Source of the DNA: J029 sp964482495
Lineage (GTDB): Bacteria; Planctomycetota; UBA1135
Assembly: GCA_964482495.1 (NCBI GenBank)
Contig: CAYZXS010000020.1
Span: 1 to 64,000, forward strand
Length of the DNA: 64,000 bases
Direction: 5' to 3'
A program made the translations under genes and the position numbers. Under the pieces are notes generated by a model. It searched no databases. It saw only the letters and a program-made list of their open reading frames with translations, and was not told where the DNA came from. This document shows, piece after piece, positions 41,846-50,635 of this stretch. Position 1 is the first letter of the stretch. Each line of letters starts with the position of its first letter.

Positions 41846-43032
41846 TGGTACACCTCTCGGATCCCCGAGATGGACACGCTGCCGCCCGTGTTCGGGTAGT
41901 TGATGCCTGGCGGCGGGTCGTTGACGACGTTGACGTCGAAGTAGACGTGGTCGTTCTCGAGGTAGAACGTGTCGACCACGATCAGCTGTCCGGTCATCTG
42001 GTTGTTCTCCAGTTCCTTGTAGCTGCGCACGAAGCCCAGCCCGGAGACATGGCAGTTCTCGAGCTCGATCTCGGCTGCTGGGCCGAGCACGCCGACGTGG
42101 GGGACGCCGCCGTCCCCGATGTGGCAATTCTCGATCTTGACCCGGTTGCGGGTGGAGTCGCGCAGATCCCAGGTGTTCTCGCACCAGATGACCACGCCGC
42201 CGTCGATGTGGCTGTTCTCGATGTGGATCTCCGCGCCAGGGTCGCTGACCACCACCACCGTGTCCGGAGTGTGGAGGTGGGCGATGTGGTTCTGGTGGGT
42301 GAAGATCATCTTGCCGGAGCCGGGCACGGCCCACTGGGACAGGTCCCAGGCCGGCATCTGCACCCGCTCGGTGGTCCTCACCTGCTCGCCCCGCTTCAGT
42401 CGGTAGTCGGCCTCGGCGTAGTGGTAGAGCGAGCCGTCCCAGATGTGGAAGTGCTTCATGTCGATGCCGCCGAGCGAGGCCGGGCCGCCGGGCTGCCAGG
42501 CGCCGCCGCCGCTGGGGAAGTTCACCCAGTCGTCGATCACCCCGAGCTGATCGGCCATCAACATGCCGCCGTCATGGAGGTGGATGTGGGCGGCGTCGAA
42601 GACGCGGCCCAGGAACACCACCGCTTGATCGCCGAGGCCGTTGCCGCCGTCGCGGTCGAGGCTGGCCTCCAGCGAAGAGCTCGACGTGCCGGAGACGCCG
42701 TCGACCTGGAAGCTGCTGACGCCGCCGGCGTCGCTGCGGCCGACCAGGAATTGGAAGCCGTCGCCGACCGTGAGATAGAGCCCGCCGGTGCCGTCCCAGG
42801 CGGGGTCGAGCAGCAGCTGGCGCTGCGAGAACTCCAGCCCGGACTGGGCCGCCAGGTCGCTGTGGAGCTCGGCGGCCACGTCCCGGCTGACGTCCAGCTG
42901 CAGCCGGCCGGAGCTGCTGAAGCTCACGGCCAAGCCGCCGATCAGGACGGTGAAGAGCATCACCAGGAGGAGGATCGATCCTCGCTCCTCCCTCCCCGTC
43001 CTGGTACTCGGTCTCCACATCGGCTGCTCCAC
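41842..43032 (-). CDS. PilX/GspK-like large pilus-tip protein 2, 396 aa
   Basis: The arrangement matches the neighbouring copies: short basic N-terminus, helix GSILLLVMLFTVLIGGLAVSF, block QRQLLLDPAWDGTG, then a long domain with ladder-like repeats (IHIENSHIDGGVVIW, VKIENCHIGDGG, IELENCHVSGLG) suggesting a right-handed beta-helix. It ends with NDPPPGINYP and GIREVYQ. An internal ATG four codons in (43020) is also possible. It is translationally coupled to the downstream paralog. Confidence 0.7.
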   Translation of the reverse strand: MEQPMWRPSTRTGREERGSILLLVMLFTVLIGGLAVSFSSSGRLQLDVSRDVAAELHSDLAAQSGLEFSQRQLLLDPAWDGTGGLYLTVGDGFQFLVGRSDAGGVSSFQVDGVSGTSSSSLEASLDRDGGNGLGDQAVVFLGRVFDAAHIHLHDGGMLMADQLGVIDDWVNFPSGGGAWQPGGPASLGGIDMKHFHIWDGSLYHYAEADYRLKRGEQVRTTERVQMPAWDLSQWAVPGSGKMIFTHQNHIAHLHTPDTVVVVSDPGAEIHIENSHIDGGVVIWCENTWDLRDSTRNRVKIENCHIGDGGVPHVGVLGPAAEIELENCHVSGLGFVRSYKELENNQMTGQLIVVDTFYLENDHVYFDVNVVNDPPPGINYPNTGGSVSISGIREVYQ

Positions 43033-43084
43033 GCCCTCAGCATCGGCTGCTGGCGCCGAGACATGAGTCTCGGAGGGGCGCTCC

Positions 43085-44374
43085 CTAGTCGAAGCGCTCG
43101 CGCATGGCGCGCAGCGACCAGGCGTTGTTCGGGATGTCGAGCTCCACGCCTGGCGGGGGGTTGCGGGCCACGTCCGGGTCGTAGAAGACCTGGGCGTGCT
43201 CCAGCTCGAGCTCGTGGATGGCGATCAGCACTCCCCACATGTTGCTGTTGTCGAGCTCGACCTCGTAGCCGTAGACCAGGCCGCGGACGATGCTGTTCTC
43301 GAGCTCCACCTCCGCGCCCGGCGCCAAGATGCCGAGGCTGTTGGTGTGGGGCGTGCCGAAGTGGCAATTGTCCGCCTCGATCTCGATCTCGAAGCCGAGC
43401 GTGTCTTCGGGGTCACGGACGTCCGTGTGCCATGGGGTGTAGACCACCAGGCCGCCGTCGAAGTGGCAGTTGCGGAGGTGGACGTCGTCATCCCACTCCT
43501 TGCCGTCCTTGTGCTGCGGCGGCGCCGCGGTGTAGTAGAGGACGACCGTGTCGCTGTAGTGCTTGTTCTTCAGCTCGACGACGTCGGTCAGCACGACCAC
43601 CCCGGCCTGCGGGGTCAGCCAGTCCTCAAGCCACCAGCTCGGCATCTTCACCGGGTCGTCGGTGACCCGCTCATCGGTGCCGCTGCCGATGTAAGTGGTC
43701 TCGGTGAACTTCCACAAGGTCTCGTGGACGTGGGCCCACTCGAACTCGAATTCGAATTCGCCCGGGTCGCGGCCGTCTGCGCCCCAGTAGCCGCTGCCGT
43801 CGCCGTTGTTGTGCCAGTCCATCACCGAGCCGTATTGGTCGGCGATGAGCATGCTGCCGTGGACGTGGGCGTGCTCGAGCTCCACCTCCTCGCCCAGGCA
43901 GATCACCGCCTTGGTGCCGGTGTTGCTGCCGTCGTCACCGCCCTCGACCGACAGGGCGTAGCGCACCGTCCCCGTGCCGTGGACGCCGTCGATCTCGATG
44001 TCGACCCCCTCCGCGCTCGGATCACAGGAGACGGTGAAGCGGCCGCCGGCCGGGAGATCGAGGCCGTCCGGGCCGGTCCCCGCCCAGTCGGAGTCCAGCA
44101 GGAGCTGTCGGAGGGCGTACTCGAAGCCGGACTCGGCGGCGAGCTCGGCCTGCAGGCTCCTCGAATAATCCCTGCTCTCCTCCATCTGGAGCCTGACGCT
44201 GCCGCTGAAACTGGTCGCCAGGGTGGCGATGAGGCCCGTGAACAGCAGCACCAGCAGGACGACGGATCCGCGCTGGCGGGAAGCGGAGGGCCATCCTGGT
44301 CTTCCGCGACGAAGCGGCCGCAGCGCGCGGCGGCGGCCACGAGGGTGGGCGAGAGCTACGAGGGGGTAGTCCAC
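43085..44374 (-). CDS. PilX/GspK-like large pilus-tip protein 1, 429 aa
   Basis: After an Arg-rich leader of ~36 residues, which may mean the true start lies further in, comes the helix GSVVLLVLLFTGLIATLATSF. Next are YALRQLLLDSDWAGTG and a beta-rich domain with repeated strands (VELEHAHVHGSMLIAD, VHLRNCHFDGGLVVY, VELENSIVRGLVYGY). The C-terminus has NPPPGVELD and AMRERFD. Acidic/aromatic insertions (EFEFEFEW) distinguish it from the other two. Lying 60 nt after the minor pseudopilins, it belongs to the same operon. Confidence 0.7.
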   Translation of the reverse strand: MDYPLVALAHPRGRRRALRPLRRGRPGWPSASRQRGSVVLLVLLFTGLIATLATSFSGSVRLQMEESRDYSRSLQAELAAESGFEYALRQLLLDSDWAGTGPDGLDLPAGGRFTVSCDPSAEGVDIEIDGVHGTGTVRYALSVEGGDDGSNTGTKAVICLGEEVELEHAHVHGSMLIADQYGSVMDWHNNGDGSGYWGADGRDPGEFEFEFEWAHVHETLWKFTETTYIGSGTDERVTDDPVKMPSWWLEDWLTPQAGVVVLTDVVELKNKHYSDTVVLYYTAAPPQHKDGKEWDDDVHLRNCHFDGGLVVYTPWHTDVRDPEDTLGFEIEIEADNCHFGTPHTNSLGILAPGAEVELENSIVRGLVYGYEVELDNSNMWGVLIAIHELELEHAQVFYDPDVARNPPPGVELDIPNNAWSLRAMRERFD

Positions 44375-44434
44375 GGCCCCTTTGCGGACGCGGACCGATG
44401 CCCTTGAGCCGAGTTTCTACGGGATCAGGCCTCG

Positions 44435-44983
44435 TCAGGCGTTGACGCGCACCCAGGAGGCGCCGGACAGGCTCAGGCTCTGGCCGCTGCCGGAGCCGCC
44501 GGACTCGTCGCCGGCGTCGACGTCCAGGGTCCAATCGAATTTGATCCGGGTGATCACCGGTCCGGTCCCGGGGTCGTTGGTCTCGGTGCTGATCCCGAAG
44601 CTGGTCAGGCCGGTGATGACCTCGTCCGGGCTGAGCACGCCGTCAGAGACCGTCAGGACGCCGGTGTCCGGGTTCCAGGCGTAGACCAGGATGTCCGGGT
44701 CCAGGCTGCTGGTGGAGTCGACGGTGATCGTCCAGCCGGTGCTGGCGGCGCCGACCACGGTGAGCGCGGCCGAGTAGCGGCAGTCCTTGAGCAGGCGGTC
44801 CAGCGCACGGCGGCCCTGGACGTGGGTGTGGACGCGCGCGTCACCCTCGCTGACCACGGCGAAGCTCTCGCTGGCGCTGTAGATGGCGCCGAACATCAGC
44901 ACCATCGCCAGGGTGGCGACCAGCATCAGCTCGACCAGGGTGAAGCCGCGGTCGCGGCGCAGGTTCCGGTGGCTCCGGCTCAT
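44435..44983 (-). CDS. Minor pseudopilin (type IV pilin-like) 3, 182 aa
   Basis: A prepilin signal RDRG|FTLVELMLVATLAMVLMF has Gly at -1, Phe at +1 and Glu at +5. The remainder is a pilin-like stalk helix (SEGDARVHTHVQGRRALDRL) and a beta-rich globular part, matching GspJ/PilW-like minor pseudopilins. The start at 44983 overlaps the upstream stop as ATGA; upstream in-frame residues are Arg-rich shadow sequence. It would be processed by a prepilin peptidase encoded elsewhere. Confidence 0.82.
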   Translation of the reverse strand: MSRSHRNLRRDRGFTLVELMLVATLAMVLMFGAIYSASESFAVVSEGDARVHTHVQGRRALDRLLKDCRYSAALTVVGAASTGWTITVDSTSSLDPDILVYAWNPDTGVLTVSDGVLSPDEVITGLTSFGISTETNDPGTGPVITRIKFDWTLDVDAGDESGGSGSGQSLSLSGASWVRVNA

Positions 44984-45471
44984 TGCTGCTCCTCCGCTCG
45001 GATCGAGCCGCTCATCGGCTCGAGCTCCAGGATCCAGACCGAGGCGCCGTCGATGATCTGCACCGCCGCGCGCTCGTTGCCGCGGCCGTTGGGCAGGAAG
45101 GTGAACACCGACGGGGTGCCGGTCACGGACTCGAAGCGCACACCAGTCTTCAGCGAGCGCCAGCCGCTGGCGTCGCTGTCGGGGCCGGGGATCGGGGTGC
45201 CGTCGGCGCGCTCGCCGCGCCACTTGTCGGTCACGGTGTCCACCCGGAGCACGGTCGCCTCCCAGCTGGTGCGGGAGAGCGAGCGGGTCCGGACGGCGTC
45301 GGCGAAGACCCGCCGGACCTCGCCGGCGGCGCTGTCCTTGGCCTGGAAGGCCGGCACCGCCATCCCCGCCATGATCAGGAAGATGGCCATGACGATCAGC
45401 AGCTCCGCGAGGCTGATGCCGCGCTGGCGCCGCCGGGGCAGCGAACCGATCAATGCTCCGCCGCCAGCCAT
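44980..45471 (-). CDS. Minor pseudopilin (GspH-like) 2, 163 aa
   Basis: The prepilin signal RQRG|ISLAELLIVMAIFLIMAG with Glu at +5 is followed by AVPAFQAKDSAAGEVRRVFA and a beta-rich C-terminal domain (FTFLPNGRGNERAAVQI), the arrangement of GspH/FimT pseudopilins. The start at 45471 overlaps the end of the upstream gene by 22 nt; an ATG at 45507 and a TTG at about 45453 are alternatives. It lies between two other pseudopilin genes. Confidence 0.82.
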   Translation of the reverse strand: MAGGGALIGSLPRRRQRGISLAELLIVMAIFLIMAGMAVPAFQAKDSAAGEVRRVFADAVRTRSLSRTSWEATVLRVDTVTDKWRGERADGTPIPGPDSDASGWRSLKTGVRFESVTGTPSVFTFLPNGRGNERAAVQIIDGASVWILELEPMSGSIRAEEQQ

Positions 45472-45884
45472 TGGGCCTCCAGGAGCATGCGTCCCCGCGA
45501 CCAGCACTCCACGGTCACCAGCCGGGTGCGGGAGTCCGCCGGCTGCACCGTGGTCGCCGGGTCGGTGTCGTCCACGGCCTGCACGTCCAGGTCCAGGACC
45601 AGGTCGCCGACGCCGGTCATCGCCGCGCCGTCCCCGGTCACCGGCGCCATCGACTGGGCGTCGAGCAGGTCCAGATCGTCGATGCTCATGTCGTAGGTGT
45701 ACTCCCGCAGCTCGCGCACCGCCGAGGCGGCCACGGCCGAGGCCTCCGACCCGCCCAGGGTGCGCAGGCTGGTGCGCATCGAAGCCAGCGCCGAGACCCA
45801 GATCATGACGATCAGGAACAGGGCGATGGTCAGCTCCAGCAGGGTGAAGCCGCTCCGTCCGCTGCCCTGGCGCCTGGTCCTCAT
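45450..45884 (-). CDS. Minor pseudopilin (GspI/PilV-like) 1, 144 aa
   Basis: The prepilin signal GRSG|FTLLELTIALFLIVMIWV has Glu at +5 and a classic hydrophobic stalk helix. The body is short (about 115 residues), as in GspI/PilV minor pseudopilins, with WCxxx-like VECWSRGRMLLEAQW near the end. Its ATG overlaps the GspF stop (ATGA). With genes 2 and 3 it probably forms the filament tip complex. Confidence 0.82.
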   Translation of the reverse strand: MRTRRQGSGRSGFTLLELTIALFLIVMIWVSALASMRTSLRTLGGSEASAVAASAVRELREYTYDMSIDDLDLLDAQSMAPVTGDGAAMTGVGDLVLDLDVQAVDDTDPATTVQPADSRTRLVTVECWSRGRMLLEAQWLAAEH

Positions 45885-47032
45885 CCCACGAACTTCGACA
45901 TCTGGAGGATGGGCGTCATCAGCGACACCACGATGAAGCCGACCACGGCGCCGGCGATGACCACCGTCGCCGGGCCCAGCAGGCCGGTGAAGACCTCGAG
46001 GGCCGCCTGGGTCTCCCGGTCGAGGAATTCCGAGGCGGTCCGGAGGCTGGTGTCCAGCGAGCCGCTGGACTCGCCGGCCACGATCATCTGGATCAGCGCC
46101 GGCGGCAGGTCCTGGCCCGCCAGGGCGGTGTGCATCGGGCGGCCGTCGCGGACCACCTCCGAGGCGTGGCGCCAATTCTCCTTGAGCCGGGGCAGCGCCG
46201 AGACGTCGGCGGCGTGCTCCAGGCCGGTCAGGATCGGGACGCCGGACTCCAGGGTCAGCGCCAGGGTGCTGACCGACCGGGCGATGTAGGCCTTGTGGAT
46301 CAGGCCGCCGAGCACTGGCGTCTTGCTCATCAGCTCGAACATGCCCGCCCGCGCCTTCCGGCTGCGCAGCATCACCAGCAGGAAGGCCAGCAGCACCGCG
46401 CCGCCGGCGATCGCCAGCCAGGGCGACTCGCGCAGGAAGGTGCTGGTCGAGAGCACCATCTTGGTCGTCATCGGCAGCAGGTCCGGCCGCGTCATCAGCA
46501 TCTCCTCGAACTTGGGCACGAGGAGCACCAGGATGCCGATGGTCATGACCAGGGTCATGAACAGCAGGAAGCCCGGGTAGGCCAGGGCGCCCTTGATCTT
46601 GCCGTTGAGCTTGATCTGCTTGTCGAGCAGCTCGGCGCAGCGGCCGAGCGACTCGTCGAGGGCGCCGGCGCGCTCGCCGGCGGCGAGCAGGTGGACGGCG
46701 TACTTCGGGAAGCACAGCGGCAGGCAGTCCAGGGCGTAGGAGAGGTCGTGGCCGCTCTCGACGGTCATCGCCACCCGCTCCAGGGCCTTGGCGCCCTGCG
46801 GCGAATTGGAGTGCTCGCGCAGGGTCCGCAGCGCCGCCAGCAGCGGCACGCCCGCCGACAGCATGGCGCGGAGCTGGATCAGGACGTGCAGGGTCTCCTT
46901 CGGCTTCAGCTTGAGCTTGCGGTCGGTGAGGATCGGCTCCTCGGCGCCGTTGCCCTCCTGCTTGGCGGCGGCGACCACGCCGCCGCCGGTGCCGGTCTTC
47001 TTCTCCTTCTTCCTGAGGGTCCCCAGGCTCAT
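45881..47032 (-). CDS. gspF: Type II secretion/type IV pilus inner-membrane platform protein (GspF/PilC), 383 aa
   Basis: Two T2SSF domains are visible. The first (LHVLIQLRAMLSAGVPLLAALRTL, LLAAGERAGALDESL) is followed by spans LAYPGFLLFMTLVMTIGILVLL and LAIAGGAVLLAFLLVML. The second (ARSVSTLALTLESGVPILTGL, MIVAGESSGSLDTSL) ends with a third span. The ~45-residue Lys/Gly-rich N-terminus is unusual. It couples the ATPase to filament assembly. ATG overlaps the gspE stop (ATGA). Confidence 0.93.
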   Translation of the reverse strand: MSLGTLRKKEKKTGTGGGVVAAAKQEGNGAEEPILTDRKLKLKPKETLHVLIQLRAMLSAGVPLLAALRTLREHSNSPQGAKALERVAMTVESGHDLSYALDCLPLCFPKYAVHLLAAGERAGALDESLGRCAELLDKQIKLNGKIKGALAYPGFLLFMTLVMTIGILVLLVPKFEEMLMTRPDLLPMTTKMVLSTSTFLRESPWLAIAGGAVLLAFLLVMLRSRKARAGMFELMSKTPVLGGLIHKAYIARSVSTLALTLESGVPILTGLEHAADVSALPRLKENWRHASEVVRDGRPMHTALAGQDLPPALIQMIVAGESSGSLDTSLRTASEFLDRETQAALEVFTGLLGPATVVIAGAVVGFIVVSLMTPILQMSKFVG

Positions 47033-48996
47033 CCGATGCCTCCGGCGCGCAGCGCCTCTTCCAGGGTGGTGGCCCCGGCGTTGACGCGCCGCAAGGCGTC
47101 GGACAGCAGGCCTTGCATGCCCTGCTGGACCGCCGCTTCGCGCAGCTCGTCGGTGGACGGGTTGTTGGCCACCGCCTCGCGCAGCGCCGGCTCCATGCGC
47201 ATGACCTCGTAGATGCCGAGGCGGCCGCTGTAGCCGGTGTTGCGGCAGGACTGGCAGCCGCCGGTGGTGTAGTGCGGGCCGTCGCCCAGGCCCGCGTCGG
47301 CGTACTTGCTGAGCACCGCGGCGGGGTGGCTGACGACCTGCTTGCAGGAGTCGCACAGGCGCCGCGACAGCCGCTGCGCGACCACGCAGTGCAGCGTCGC
47401 CGCCACCAGGAAGGGCTCCACGCCCATCTGGATCAGGCGCGTCGCCGCGCCGGGGGCGTCGTTGGTGTGCAGCGTCGCCAGCACCAGGTGGCCGGTGAGG
47501 GCTGCTTCCACCGCGATGCCCGCGGTCTCGGTGTCTCGGATCTCGCCGATCATGATCATGTCAGGGTCCTGGCGCAGGAGCGAACGCAGGCAGAGACCGA
47601 AGTCCAGACCTGCCTTGAAGTTCACCTGCGTCTGGTTCACCCCCTCAACGGCACGTTCGACCGGGTTCTCCACCGTCGATACGTTGATTTCCGGGGTCAC
47701 GATCTCGTCCAGGACGCTGTAGAGGGTCGTGGTCTTGCCCGACCCGGTCGGGCCGGTGACCAGGACCATGCCGTGCGGGGCCCGGATCGCCTCGCGGACC
47801 CACTCGAGGCTCTGGCCGTACATGCCGAGGTGCTCGAGGGTGACCTTGTTCTGGCGCCGGTCCAGGATCCGCATCACGGTCTTCTCGCCGTAGACCGTGG
47901 GCAGGGTGTTCACCCGGAGGTCGACGTCGCGCGTGCCCTGGGTGAAGCGGTGGCGGCCGTCCTGGGGCAGGCGCTTCTCGGAGATGTCGCAGCCCGCGAG
48001 CACCTTGATCCGCGCCGTCAGCTCGCGGCCCTCCTCAGGGGTGCAGGCGGCGGCCTTGCGGAGCACGCCGTCGACCCGGTAGCGGACCTCGAAGTACTCC
48101 TCGTGCGGCTCGATGTGGATGTCGCTAGCGCCCTCGATCAGGGCGTTCAGGAGCAGCTCGTCGAACAGCTCCCCGACCGTCCCGCCGCGCGCGGCGAGCA
48201 TCTGCTGGATCGGCGACTCGTCGCCCGAGCCGGCCCGCTGCAGCAGGTCGATGCCGCGCTCGATCTCCCCCGGGGTCGTGACGCAGGTCAGGACCTCGAG
48301 GCCGGAGCGCCGCTTGATGCCGTCGATGGCGAAGATGTCCGCCGGGTCGCTGACCGCCACCGCCAGCCGGTCCTCGAAGCGCAGCAGCGGCAGCGCCCCG
48401 TGGGTCCGCAGCTCGCTGATCGGCACGCCGTGCTCCAGCGTGACGTCGAGGATGTTCAGCTCCACCGGCTTGATGAAGTGCTGGCCGTGCATGCGCGCCA
48501 GGGCGATGGCCAGCTGGTCCTCCTTCAGCCAGCCCTCGTCGACCAGGATCTGGCCGAAGAAGACCTCGGGGCGGGCCTTCGCCAGCTCCTGGGCCTCGCC
48601 CAGCCGCTCCGCCTCGAGGTAGCCGAGCTCCACCAGGAACTCGCCGATCAGCTCCTCGTCCATCGGCTGCAGGCCGCCGCCGTTCTCCTCGTCGGCGAGC
48701 GGCAGCCGCTGCTCGAGGCCGAGCACGGTGCGCGCCGCCCGCAGCGTCGGGGAGGGCTCCACCAGCAGCAGGTCGTAACCGGCCGCCCGCAGCGCGTCGA
48801 AGCCGTTGACCAGCTGGCGCAGGCCCTCGGAGTCGGTCGCCTCCACGACGCTGCCGTCGAGGAAGCTGCGGTCGGTCTCGGTCAGGCTCGCGAAGAGGCG
48901 CTGGATCTCCTTCTCCCGCGAGTGGTGCAAGACCAGCGGAAGGCGGACCGTCCAGCGCTTCTCCTCGACACCGGCGATGATCCGGGTCGTGTCCAT
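47029..48996 (-). CDS. gspE: GspE/PilB secretion ATPase with N-terminal STAS-like domain, 655 aa
   Basis: The C-terminal two thirds is the hexameric assembly ATPase: Walker A GPTGSGKT (415-422), Asp box region GGTVGELFDELLLNALIEGASDIHIEP, Walker B LRQDPDMIMIGEIRD, His box TGHLVLATLHTND, and the zinc tetracysteine CDSC...CQSC. Residues ~110-250 are the GspE-N (MshEN) domain (LVELGYLEAERL, FGQILVDEGWLKEDQL). The first ~100 residues (VVEATDSEGLRQLVNGFDAL, GYDLLLVEPSP) look like a STAS domain, not normally part of GspE. A longer frame upstream is shadow sequence; the ATG at 48996 is chosen. Confidence 0.93.
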   Translation of the reverse strand: MDTTRIIAGVEEKRWTVRLPLVLHHSREKEIQRLFASLTETDRSFLDGSVVEATDSEGLRQLVNGFDALRAAGYDLLLVEPSPTLRAARTVLGLEQRLPLADEENGGGLQPMDEELIGEFLVELGYLEAERLGEAQELAKARPEVFFGQILVDEGWLKEDQLAIALARMHGQHFIKPVELNILDVTLEHGVPISELRTHGALPLLRFEDRLAVAVSDPADIFAIDGIKRRSGLEVLTCVTTPGEIERGIDLLQRAGSGDESPIQQMLAARGGTVGELFDELLLNALIEGASDIHIEPHEEYFEVRYRVDGVLRKAAACTPEEGRELTARIKVLAGCDISEKRLPQDGRHRFTQGTRDVDLRVNTLPTVYGEKTVMRILDRRQNKVTLEHLGMYGQSLEWVREAIRAPHGMVLVTGPTGSGKTTTLYSVLDEIVTPEINVSTVENPVERAVEGVNQTQVNFKAGLDFGLCLRSLLRQDPDMIMIGEIRDTETAGIAVEAALTGHLVLATLHTNDAPGAATRLIQMGVEPFLVAATLHCVVAQRLSRRLCDSCKQVVSHPAAVLSKYADAGLGDGPHYTTGGCQSCRNTGYSGRLGIYEVMRMEPALREAVANNPSTDELREAAVQQGMQGLLSDALRRVNAGATTLEEALRAGGIG

Positions 48997-49012
48997 GGGG
49001 GGTACCGGTTGC

Positions 49013-50635
49013 TCAGCGGCCGCCGCGACCGGGCTCGGTCGTCGACGGCTCAGGGTCTTGGACCGGCTCCGCCGCCGGCTCCGGCTCGTGGCTGGGCTCG
49101 GCGGCAGGTTCGGACGGTTCGGTCGCGGGCTCGGCGGCCGGCTCGGCGGCCGGCTCCGGCTCGGCGGGTTCGACGGCCGGCTCGGCGGCGCCCCAAGGCT
49201 CGAAGGGGGTGCCGTCGGGCTGGGTGGCCGGCTCGGCCCCGAAGACGGGGTCGGGTTCGGTGACGACCGGCTCTTCGGCGACCGGCTCCTCGGCTGCGGC
49301 GGGCTCGTCCGCGGCCTCCGGCTCCTCGGCGGGCTCATCCGCGGACTCGCCGGCGCCGCCTTCGGCCCCGTGCTCGCTCGCCGCGTCGGCCTCGTCAGCC
49401 TCCGCCTCGGGCTCGGTCAGCGCTTCGCCGTGCTCGTCCAGGTCTTCCCCTTCGGCCTCGGCGGCCTCCTCGATCACTTCTTCGATGGCCTCGTCGATGG
49501 CCTGCTCCAGCGCCGCGTCGTCCAGGCCGGCCATCCGGCGCTCGACGTGGCCCAGCAGCAGCTCGGCCGCCCGCAGCTCGGGGCGGAGCTCCAGCACCAG
49601 CAGCAGCGAGCCGCGGGCGCCTTCCCAGTCCTCCCGGGTGAAGCGGATCTTGGCCTCGAGCAGGTGGTCGCGCCAGCTGCGCTTCTCGACCGTGATCGAG
49701 TCGAGCGCCGCCTGCGAGGACTCCAGCCGGCCGCGCCGCCACAGCACCCGGGCGAGGCCCGCCTGGAGGTGGCTGTCGTGCCCCTTGGAGCTGATCAGGA
49801 AGCGGTAGAGCCGCTCGGCTCCGGCCAGGTCGCCGTCGCGCTCGGCCTGCACCGCCGCGGCGAGCACCGGGTCGACGTCGCCCATGTCCTTGCCGAGGTA
49901 GCTCTCCAGCACCCGCGGCGTGGCCACGCTCGGGTCCAGGGCGATGGCCTCGGCGTAAGCGGTGGCGGCCTCGTCGACCTGGCCTTGGGCCAGGAACAGG
50001 TCGCCGGCCGCGGTCCAGGAGCGCGGGTCGCGCGGGTGCTCCGCCAGGACCTGCTTGACGAAGGTCTGGGCGGCGCCGCTGTTCGGCTCGTCGGCCGCGA
50101 AGTGGGTCACCATGGCCCGCGCCAGCGCCGGGTCGTGGCCGCTGCGCTCCCAGGCGAGCTCGACCTGGTCGTTCGCCTCGTCGGTCTGGCCGGTCTCGGC
50201 CAGGGTCGCGGCGTAGACCAGGCGGGCGCCCGGGTTCTTCGGGTTGGCGGTGGCGGCCCGCTCGGCGTAGGCCGCGGCGGCCCGGCTGTCGCCCTCGGAC
50301 AGGAACAGCCGCGCCAGGGCGCAGTGGCTCTCGACGTCCGTCGGGTCGAGCTGGCAGGCCTCCTCGAGGTAGCCGCGGGCCTCCTCGATCAGGCCCCGCT
50401 CGAGGGCCCGGAAGGCGAAGGTCCGGAGCACCTGGCCGCGCTTCATGCGCCAGGCCTCGGTCGTAGTCTCCATCTCCGGCACGGCCTCGTCGGGCGTGTC
50501 GAACTCCGTGAAGTCCGCCTCGGCCGAGTACGAGCCGTCCGGCGGGGTAAAGCCCGCGCCCTCTTCTTCGCCGACGATCAAGTTGGCGCAGGCTCCGAGG
50601 AGCAGGAGCGGGGTCAGGGTGAGGGTGGTCCGCAT
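49013..50635 (-). CDS. TPR lipoprotein of the secretion operon with acidic Pro/Ala/Glu tail, 540 aa
   Basis: A lipoprotein signal (MRTTLTLTPLLLLGAC) precedes about eight TPR units (AFRALERGLIEEARGYLEEA, SHCALARLFLSEGDSRAAAA). The last ~150 residues are a low-complexity acidic tail built of AEPAAEP-like repeats. PilF/PilW-type TPR lipoproteins help secretins insert and oligomerise. Its position directly after the secretin gene (start and stop overlap, TGATG) fits a pilotin-like or scaffold role, though the long acidic tail is unlike PilF. Confidence 0.75.
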   Translation of the reverse strand: MRTTLTLTPLLLLGACANLIVGEEEGAGFTPPDGSYSAEADFTEFDTPDEAVPEMETTTEAWRMKRGQVLRTFAFRALERGLIEEARGYLEEACQLDPTDVESHCALARLFLSEGDSRAAAAYAERAATANPKNPGARLVYAATLAETGQTDEANDQVELAWERSGHDPALARAMVTHFAADEPNSGAAQTFVKQVLAEHPRDPRSWTAAGDLFLAQGQVDEAATAYAEAIALDPSVATPRVLESYLGKDMGDVDPVLAAAVQAERDGDLAGAERLYRFLISSKGHDSHLQAGLARVLWRRGRLESSQAALDSITVEKRSWRDHLLEAKIRFTREDWEGARGSLLLVLELRPELRAAELLLGHVERRMAGLDDAALEQAIDEAIEEVIEEAAEAEGEDLDEHGEALTEPEAEADEADAASEHGAEGGAGESADEPAEEPEAADEPAAAEEPVAEEPVVTEPDPVFGAEPATQPDGTPFEPWGAAEPAVEPAEPEPAAEPAAEPATEPSEPAAEPSHEPEPAAEPVQDPEPSTTEPGRGGR

